Shown here in pieces: positions 30,911-35,270 of a stretch of DNA of 35,270 nucleotides. This stretch comes from an uncultured Clostridia bacterium (GTDB lineage Bacteria > Bacillota > Clostridia > Oscillospirales > Butyricicoccaceae). The stretch spans positions 1-35,270 of the forward strand of contig CANUCM010000066.1 in NCBI GenBank assembly GCA_947856675.1. Reading direction: 5' to 3'. Both the position numbers and the translations under genes were made by a program. How positions within the stretch are numbered: the stretch's first letter is position 1; every line of letters starts with the position of its first letter. Under the pieces are notes generated by a model. The model saw only the letters and a program-made list of their open reading frames with translations. It was not told the origin of the DNA and searched no databases.

Positions 30911-30993
30911 GTGCTGCGAAGGAGAGCTCTGGTTTCAGGGCTGCCCTTCGTATTTACCATAGCACAGGAAGGGTAAAAAACCAGTCGAAATAC
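30911..30993 (+). promoter_or_regulatory. Candidate structured leader of the amidohydrolase gene
   Basis: This 115-base stretch before the amidohydrolase start can form a long imperfect hairpin: 30917-30922 pairs with 30945-30950 and 30925-30931 with 30936-30942. An outer GTGCT/AGCAC pair (30911-30915 with 30961-30965) encloses it. The same bases can also pair downstream instead (see findings), the pattern expected for a switching RNA. I do not match it to a known riboswitch class, and no clear promoter is visible. Confidence 0.35.
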
Positions 30994-31027
30994 GGTGCGT
31001 GCCGAAAAAAACGGAGGAAGGGAAAGT

Positions 31028-32167
31028 ATGCGCATCATCAACGGAAAGCTTTTGACCATGGAAGGCCAGTGTTTTGAAAACGGGTATATCGACTTTGAAA
31101 ACGGCGTCATCACGGCGTTTGGGGAAGCACAGGGCGCGCCGGCATACAGCGGCGAAGTGCTGGACGCCGAAGGCGGCGTGATCATGCCCGGTATGATAGA
31201 CGCCCATACCCATATCGGCATCAGCGAGGAATCTGTGCGCGCAGAGGGTGAGGACTGCAACGAGATCACCGATCCGGTGACGCCGCAGCTGCGCGCCATA
31301 GACGGCATCTATCCGTGCGAGCCGGCTTTCCGGCGCGCTGTGGAGGCCGGCATTACGGCGGCTGTCATAGGACCGGGCAGCGCAAACGTCATCGGCGGGC
31401 AGATGTGCGCCGTCAAGCTGACGGGCGAGCGCATCGACGATATGATTGTCAAAGCGCCGTGCGCCATGAAAATGGCACTGGGCGAAAACCCCAAGCTTTG
31501 TTACGGCCCGCAGAACAAAACACCGCAGACCCGGATGGCCAGCGCATCGCTTTTGCGGGAAGCGCTGATTAAGACCCAAAGGTATATGCGCAGGCTGGAG
31601 AAAAACCCCGAAGATACGCCGTACGACGCCAAGTGCGAGGCGCTGATTCCGGTGGTGAAGGGAGAGCTTGCCGCGCACATACACTGCCATCGCTCGGACG
31701 ATATCCTGACGGCCATTCGCATTGCCGGGGAGTTCGGGCTGCGGTACAATCTCATCCATGCGACAGACGGCGCATCCTGCGCCGGGTACATCCGGGAAAC
31801 CGGCGTGATTCCCGTGGTGGGGCCGATTTTGTCGGCCAGCGGAAAGCCGGAAACGGTGAACAGGAGCTACGCCACGGCCGGCATATTGGAAAAGGCCGGC
31901 GTGGAAGTGGCTCTGACGACCGATCATCCCGTCGGGCCGCTGGAGCTGCTTCCCGTCAGCGCCGCTCTGTGTGTGCGCGAAGGGCTGAGTATGGAAGGCG
32001 GATTGCGGGGCGTGACGGTCAACGCGGCAAAGGCAGCGGGCATATATGACAAAACCGGCTCGTTCAAAGTGGGAAAGGATGCGGACATCGCCGTGTTCAG
32101 CGGCCATCCGTTTGAATTCCTGACAAAAACCCGCGCAGTGTTTATCGGGGGCCGCCGCGTAAAATAG
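31028..32167 (+). CDS. Imidazolonepropionase-like amidohydrolase
   Basis: 379-residue amidohydrolase of the HutI/COG1228 type with a metal-dependent TIM barrel. Visible ligand candidates are H60 and H62 in DAHTH, the H217/H219/H221 cluster in AAHIHCH, H244 in IHATDG, and D299/H300 in TTDHPVG. The N- and C-terminal beta-sandwich strands are present (MRIINGKLLTM; IAVFSGHPFEFLTKTRAVFIGGRRVK). The substrate is unknown: it is not a close imidazolonepropionase or allantoinase by eye. AGGAAGGG lies about seven bases before ATG 31028. It follows the structured-looking leader. Confidence 0.85.
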   Translation: MRIINGKLLTMEGQCFENGYIDFENGVITAFGEAQGAPAYSGEVLDAEGGVIMPGMIDAHTHIGISEESVRAEGEDCNEITDPVTPQLRAIDGIYPCEPAFRRAVEAGITAAVIGPGSANVIGGQMCAVKLTGERIDDMIVKAPCAMKMALGENPKLCYGPQNKTPQTRMASASLLREALIKTQRYMRRLEKNPEDTPYDAKCEALIPVVKGELAAHIHCHRSDDILTAIRIAGEFGLRYNLIHATDGASCAGYIRETGVIPVVGPILSASGKPETVNRSYATAGILEKAGVEVALTTDHPVGPLELLPVSAALCVREGLSMEGGLRGVTVNAAKAAGIYDKTGSFKVGKDADIAVFSGHPFEFLTKTRAVFIGGRRVK

Positions 32168-32202
32168 CGCTTTGCATCGGCGGATAAGTTTACAAAATAT
32201 GC

Positions 32203-32231
32203 TGGTTTTTGCCGCTGAAGTGTGGTATCAT
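32203..32231 (+). promoter_or_regulatory. Promoter of hpf (extended -10)
   Basis: TATCAT (32226-32231) preceded by TGG forms an extended -10; the -35 (TGGTTT, 32203-32208) is poor. Transcription would start near 32238. Confidence 0.55.
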
Positions 32232-32236
32232 AGAGA

Positions 32237-32264
32237 AAAGCGGCGGAGCTTTTTCCGCCGCTTT
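32237..32264 (+). other. Hairpin at the 5' end of the hpf mRNA
   Basis: A perfect 11-bp stem (32237-32247 with 32254-32264) begins at about the predicted transcription start. The following bases are not T-rich enough for a good terminator, so it is more likely a 5'-stabilising or binding element. Confidence 0.5.
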
Positions 32265-32293
32265 CGCAAACAAAGGAAAGGAGAGTCGTTTTT

Positions 32294-32821
32294 ATGACTA
32301 TTCGTTTTACCGAGAGAAAGGTAACCGTTTCGGACGACCTCAAAGCGTATGCCACCAAAAAGTGCGAAAAGCTGGATCGCTATTTCGACCGTGATTCTGC
32401 GGCTTTTATCACCTTCAGCATCGAGCGCGGCCGGCACACGGCTGAAATTACCGTGCAGCACGCCGGCATGTATTTCCGCGCGCAGGAGCAGACGGGGGAT
32501 ATGTATGCGTCGATTGACGGCGCAGTTTCGAGCATAGAGCGCCAGATCCTTAAGAACAAGACCCGACTGGAAAAACGCCTGCGTCAGGGCGCGTTTGAAA
32601 AGAGCGCGGCAGCTGACGATGTGGTGGAGGAGAGCGAGTTTGATTTGGTGCGCGTCAAACCGGTCAACGTCAAGCCCATGACGGTGGATGAGGCCATCCT
32701 TCAGATGAACCTGCTGGGCCATGAGTTTTTCTTCTTCAGCAACATGGAGGAGAAGGAAAAACCCTGCGTGGTGTATAAGCGGAAAAACGGCGGCTATGGC
32801 ATGCTGGTGGCCGGCGAATAA
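32294..32821 (+). CDS. hpf: Ribosome hibernation promoting factor, long form
   Basis: 175-residue long HPF (YvyD type) that joins 70S ribosomes into inactive 100S dimers in slow growth. The N-terminal S30AE/YfiA domain (about 1-95, ITFSIERGRHTAEITVQHAG) binds at the decoding centre; a linker follows; the C-terminal domain (about 118-175, VRVKPVNVKPMTVDEAILQMNLLGHEFFFFSNMEEKEKPCVVYKRKNGGYGMLV) forms the dimer contact. AAAGGAG is about 10 bases upstream of the ATG. It has its own promoter, a 5' hairpin and a terminator. Confidence 0.96.
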   Translation: MTIRFTERKVTVSDDLKAYATKKCEKLDRYFDRDSAAFITFSIERGRHTAEITVQHAGMYFRAQEQTGDMYASIDGAVSSIERQILKNKTRLEKRLRQGAFEKSAAADDVVEESEFDLVRVKPVNVKPMTVDEAILQMNLLGHEFFFFSNMEEKEKPCVVYKRKNGGYGMLVAGE

Positions 32822-32835
32822 AATATAGAATCAAG

Positions 32836-32862
32836 GCGGCGGCTTTCGGGCCGCCGTTTTTT
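32836..32862 (+). terminator. Terminator of hpf
   Basis: A 7-bp stem (32837-32843 with 32850-32856) followed by six T residues. Confidence 0.85.
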
Positions 32863-32878
32863 GCTGCAGCAAAAAACC

Positions 32879-32907
32879 TTGCAAAAACAGGCAAAATGCG
32901 GCATAAT
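32879..32907 (+). promoter_or_regulatory. Promoter of the methyltransferase gene
   Basis: TTGCAA (32879-32884) and CATAAT (32902-32907), 17-base spacer, 50 bases before the start. Confidence 0.6.
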
Positions 32908-32956
32908 AAAGCCTGTGTCCATGCTGTATATAAAACTTTCCGGAGGATGTTGATGC

Positions 32957-34075
32957 ATGTCATTTCAATTCAGCGTGCCCTGTCTGATGGGTGTTGAAGG
33001 GCTTGTGGCCGATGAGCTCCGTTTCCAGCACTTTGAGGGCGTTGCTGCGGAAAATGGGCGCGTGCTGTTCAGCGGGGATTTTTCCGAATGTGCGCGGGCG
33101 AATGTCGTGCTGCGCTGCGGAGAGCGTGTGCTGCTGCGCATCGGCGCGTTTCATGCGGAGACCTTTGACCAGCTGTTTGAAGGGGTCCGCGCCTTGCCGT
33201 GGGAGCAGTTTATAGGAAAAGACAACGCTTTCCCGGTCAAGGGGCACAGCCTCCAGTCCCGGCTGTTCAGCGTTCCGGACTGCCAGAAGATCATCAAGAA
33301 AGCTGTGGTGCGCAGGCTGGAAAAAGCGTATGGGCAGACATGGTTTGAGGAAAGCGGTGCGCGGTGCCAGATACAGTTTTCGCTCAGCCATGACCTGTGC
33401 GAGGTTTCGCTGGACACCACGGGCGCGGCGCTTTACAAGCGCGGCTATAAGCTCGAGGCCCCGGAAGCCACGCTGCGTGAAACGCTGGCGGCCGCTATGG
33501 TCAAGCTGTCGCGCTACCGCGGGCGCGGGGAGTTTCTTGATCCTTTCTGCGGCGCGGGCACTATCGCGATTGAAGCGGCGATGGCCGCAAACCACATTGC
33601 ACCGGGCGCCCGGCGCGCGTTTGATGCAGAGCAGTGGCACTGCGTGCCCAAAGGGGTATTTTCCGCGGCGCGGGAGCAGGCGATCTCGTCAGAAAAGCAT
33701 GAAAAACTGTGCATTCACGCCTCGGATATTTCCGCGCAGGCCGTGGAGCTGACACGCGAAAATGCGCGGCGGGCCGGCGTGGAGCAGTGCATGCAGATTG
33801 AGCGTGCCGACGCACTGAAACTGTCTTACGAGCAGCGGGAAGGGATTTTAATGACCAACCCGCCGTACGGGGTCCGGCTTCTGGATGTCGAGCAGGCCCG
33901 GGCCATTTACAGGCAGCTGGGCAAACTGACACGCGGCGCGCAAAAGCTAAAACAATATATTCTCACCTCAGATGAGAGCTTTGAACAGCTGTATGGGCGT
34001 CCCTGCGACAAAAAGCGCAAGCTGTACAACGGCATGCTTAAATGCGGGTTGTACATGTACTTTAAACAGCCGTAA
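32957..34075 (+). CDS. THUMP-domain class I RNA methyltransferase (RlmL/YpsC-like)
   Basis: 372 residues. The N-terminal part (about 5-155) contains a THUMP RNA-binding domain; the C-terminal part is a Rossmann-like SAM methyltransferase with motif I DPFCGAGTIAIEAAM (195-208) and the catalytic NPPYG (301-305) typical of N2-guanine or N6-adenine enzymes. RlmL makes m2G2445 in 23S rRNA in E. coli; YpsC is the Bacillus name for such THUMP proteins. The ATG at 32957 has GGAGG about ten bases upstream; nearer ATGs at 32947 and 32953 are out of frame. The kinase-like gene follows after 14 bases. Confidence 0.92.
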   Translation: MSFQFSVPCLMGVEGLVADELRFQHFEGVAAENGRVLFSGDFSECARANVVLRCGERVLLRIGAFHAETFDQLFEGVRALPWEQFIGKDNAFPVKGHSLQSRLFSVPDCQKIIKKAVVRRLEKAYGQTWFEESGARCQIQFSLSHDLCEVSLDTTGAALYKRGYKLEAPEATLRETLAAAMVKLSRYRGRGEFLDPFCGAGTIAIEAAMAANHIAPGARRAFDAEQWHCVPKGVFSAAREQAISSEKHEKLCIHASDISAQAVELTRENARRAGVEQCMQIERADALKLSYEQREGILMTNPPYGVRLLDVEQARAIYRQLGKLTRGAQKLKQYILTSDESFEQLYGRPCDKKRKLYNGMLKCGLYMYFKQP

Positions 34076-34089
34076 AGGGTAGGGCAGAT

Positions 34090-35052
34090 ATGGAGCAGAG
34101 TAAGCATATTTTCATTGTAAACCCTGCGGCGGGCTCCCGTGACCGCACAACGGAAATTGCCGGTGCGATTCGCGCGGCGACGCGCAGGGCGCCGGTCGAC
34201 TATGAGATTCTCATTACGGAGGCTCCGCACCATGCGGCAGAGCTGGTAAAGCGTGCGTCAGAACAATACCCCGGCCGTGAGCTGCGTTTTTACGCGTGCG
34301 GGGGAGACGGCACGCTGAAAGAGGTGGCCGAAGGCTGCCTGCGCCGTCCCAATACGGCGTTTACCCACTACCCTGCGGGGACAGGCAACGATTTCATTAA
34401 AATTTTCGGGGCGGAAAGCGAGCGCTTCCGGGATTTGGAACAGCTGATGCAGGGGGAGATCATCGATCTGGATGCCATTGAGTCGGACTGCGGCCTTGCG
34501 CTGAACGTGCTCAGTGTAGGCGTGGATGCGCGGGTCGCCCGGAGCATGAAAAAATACAAGCGGCTTCCGCTTATGGGCAGTCAGGGGCCGTATCTGGTGG
34601 CCACTGCGGAGGAAGTCGTAAAAGGACTTGTGCGCCCTTACGGGGTGTCGGTTGACGGCGTGAGCTATGACGGCCGCTACACTCTGATCCTGGTGCTCAA
34701 CGGCCACTGTTACGGCGGGGGCTTTACTCCGGTGCCGGAATCCGATCCGCAGGACGGGCTGCTGAACGTTCTGCTGGTGCACGCGGTCAGCCGTATGACG
34801 GCGGCCAAGGTCATCAGTGCGTATAAAACGGGCTTTTATCGCGACTACCCGCAATATATCACCGCGCTTTCGGCCCGGGAGCTGACCATTTTTTCTCCCG
34901 ACCCGTCAAAACCCATGGACATCAATCTGGACGGCGAGATTGTACGCTCTTTGCACATCAGCATGCGTGCCGCCGAAAGGCAGATGCGTGTGATTGTGCC
35001 CCGGGGCGTGCGCCCGGAAAAGGGTGCGGCACGTTCCAGACGCGGACTATAG
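34090..35052 (+). CDS. Diacylglycerol/lipid kinase family protein (YegS/DgkB-like)
   Basis: 320-residue cytoplasmic kinase of the DAGK_cat family. The opening FIVNPAAGS, the nucleotide-binding ACGGDGTLKEVAEG (GGDGT at 71-75), PAGTGNDFIK (95-104) and LNVLSVGVDARVA are the family motifs. The C-terminal domain contains a PMDINLDGE loop that matches the conserved acidic LDGE. DgkB recycles diacylglycerol from lipoteichoic acid synthesis; which lipid this protein uses is not clear. It has AGGGCAG a few bases upstream and is probably co-transcribed with the methyltransferase. Confidence 0.9.
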   Translation: MEQSKHIFIVNPAAGSRDRTTEIAGAIRAATRRAPVDYEILITEAPHHAAELVKRASEQYPGRELRFYACGGDGTLKEVAEGCLRRPNTAFTHYPAGTGNDFIKIFGAESERFRDLEQLMQGEIIDLDAIESDCGLALNVLSVGVDARVARSMKKYKRLPLMGSQGPYLVATAEEVVKGLVRPYGVSVDGVSYDGRYTLILVLNGHCYGGGFTPVPESDPQDGLLNVLLVHAVSRMTAAKVISAYKTGFYRDYPQYITALSARELTIFSPDPSKPMDINLDGEIVRSLHISMRAAERQMRVIVPRGVRPEKGAARSRRGL

Positions 35053-35057
35053 TACAG

Positions 35058-35097
35058 GAAAACGGCGCTTCCGCTTCGTCGGAGGCCGCCGTTTTTT
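35058..35097 (+). terminator. Terminator before groES
   Basis: A long interrupted stem (35061-35073 with 35080-35093) followed by T residues to 35097. Confidence 0.85.
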
Positions 35098-35137
35098 CAC
35101 TTTAACAATTTTTTTAAAAATTTTTCCGCCAAGGGGC

Positions 35138-35165
35138 TTGCAAAATTTTCAGACTATGCTATCAT
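35138..35165 (+). promoter_or_regulatory. Promoter of groES(-groEL)
   Basis: TTGCAA (35138-35143) and TATCAT (35160-35165) with a 16-base spacer. CIRCE begins 11 bases downstream. Confidence 0.7.
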
Positions 35166-35176
35166 AGTATCTGTTG

Positions 35177-35203
35177 TTAGCACTCGTGCAGATTGAGTGC
35201 TAA
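35177..35203 (+). promoter_or_regulatory. CIRCE operator (HrcA binding site)
   Basis: Perfect TTAGCACTC (35177-35185), nine-base spacer and GAGTGCTAA (35195-35203). HrcA represses the heat-shock operon here. Confidence 0.98.
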
Positions 35204-35229
35204 ATCTAAGAAGATGAGAGGTTTTGATT

Positions 35230-35270
35230 ATGAAACTTGTACCGTTACAGGACAGAGTGGTCGTCAAGAT
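35230..35270 (+). CDS. groES: Co-chaperonin GroES, N-terminal start (partial)
   Basis: Only 13 full codons are in the window: MKLVPLQDRVVVK, which matches the N-terminal strand of GroES (consensus KPLGDRVVVK). GAGAGG at about 35216-35221 is the ribosome binding site. The CIRCE element upstream confirms the assignment. The gene continues past the right edge, presumably followed by groEL. Confidence 0.95.
   Translation, partial: MKLVPLQDRVVVK

Noticed and set aside
30903..30962. Small 19-residue open frame with three Cys (a peptide candidate)
   Set aside because: Only a weak G-rich ribosome binding site, no homologue recalled, and it lies inside the possible structured RNA leader.
1..35270. 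Mobile element, phage, CRISPR or toxin-antitoxin system
   Set aside because: No transposase, integrase, direct-repeat array or small toxin-like pair was seen; gene order is typical of a core chromosome.

Overview
This window looks like an ordinary chromosomal segment of a spore-forming, GC-rich member of the Clostridia, most likely Oscillospirales (Ruminococcaceae/Oscillospiraceae type). The reasons are strong AGGAGG-like ribosome binding sites, some TTG/GTG starts, sporulation genes (spoVB, yabP, yabQ, ylmC/ymxH-type), an hprK, a bifunctional Rel with the rel-dtd-MBL-hemZ gene order, a long-form hpf, and a CIRCE element in front of groES. Both edges cut genes: the 3' end of a rubrerythrin gene at the left and the first codons of groES at the right. 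I see no insertion sequence, prophage, CRISPR array, tRNA or rRNA, and no intergenic gap longer than about 245 bases.

Layout. Bases 1-2040: rubrerythrin tail, then an overlapping VanR/VanS-like two-component pair with no van resistance genes beside it. 2124-5219: a minus-strand chorismate mutase/ACT protein with a reduced prephenate dehydratase region, a plus-strand threonine aldolase, and a minus-strand deoxyinosine glycosylase and small helical protein. 5325-7454: a PheB-type ACT protein converging on a MATE exporter, then rpmB (L28). 7674-9781: hprK, a TPP riboswitch with terminator in front of the thiamine transporter gene thiT, and a YlmC/YmxH-type gene. 9869-15301: a lipoprotein, rpsB-tsf with a structured leader, and a DUF3842-M20 peptidase pair. 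15460-22301: recJ, rel, dtd, an MBL hydrolase and hemZ, tightly packed with ATGA overlaps. 22389-25018: a zinc-ribbon protein, purine nucleoside phosphorylase and an MTA/SAH deaminase. 25059-30802: the Firmicutes cluster spoVB-mazG-hup-rqcP-yabP-yabQ-[degV]-divIC-yabR. 30803-35270: an amidohydrolase behind a structured-looking leader, hpf, a THUMP-type rRNA methyltransferase, a lipid-kinase-like protein, and CIRCE-groES.

The genes serve translation (rpsB, tsf, rpmB, hpf, dtd, rqcP, rRNA methyltransferase), the stringent response and repair (rel, recJ, mazG, glycosylase), salvage and cofactor supply (PNP, MtaD, thiT, hemZ), and sporulation or division. No obviously new multi-gene system is present. 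The most unusual points are a possible switching RNA leader at 30911-30993, the PheA-like protein lacking the dehydratase motif, and a possible sporulation promoter inside the thiT terminator whose downstream arm carries the next gene's ribosome binding site. All positions and motifs were read by eye; no database or folding program was used.
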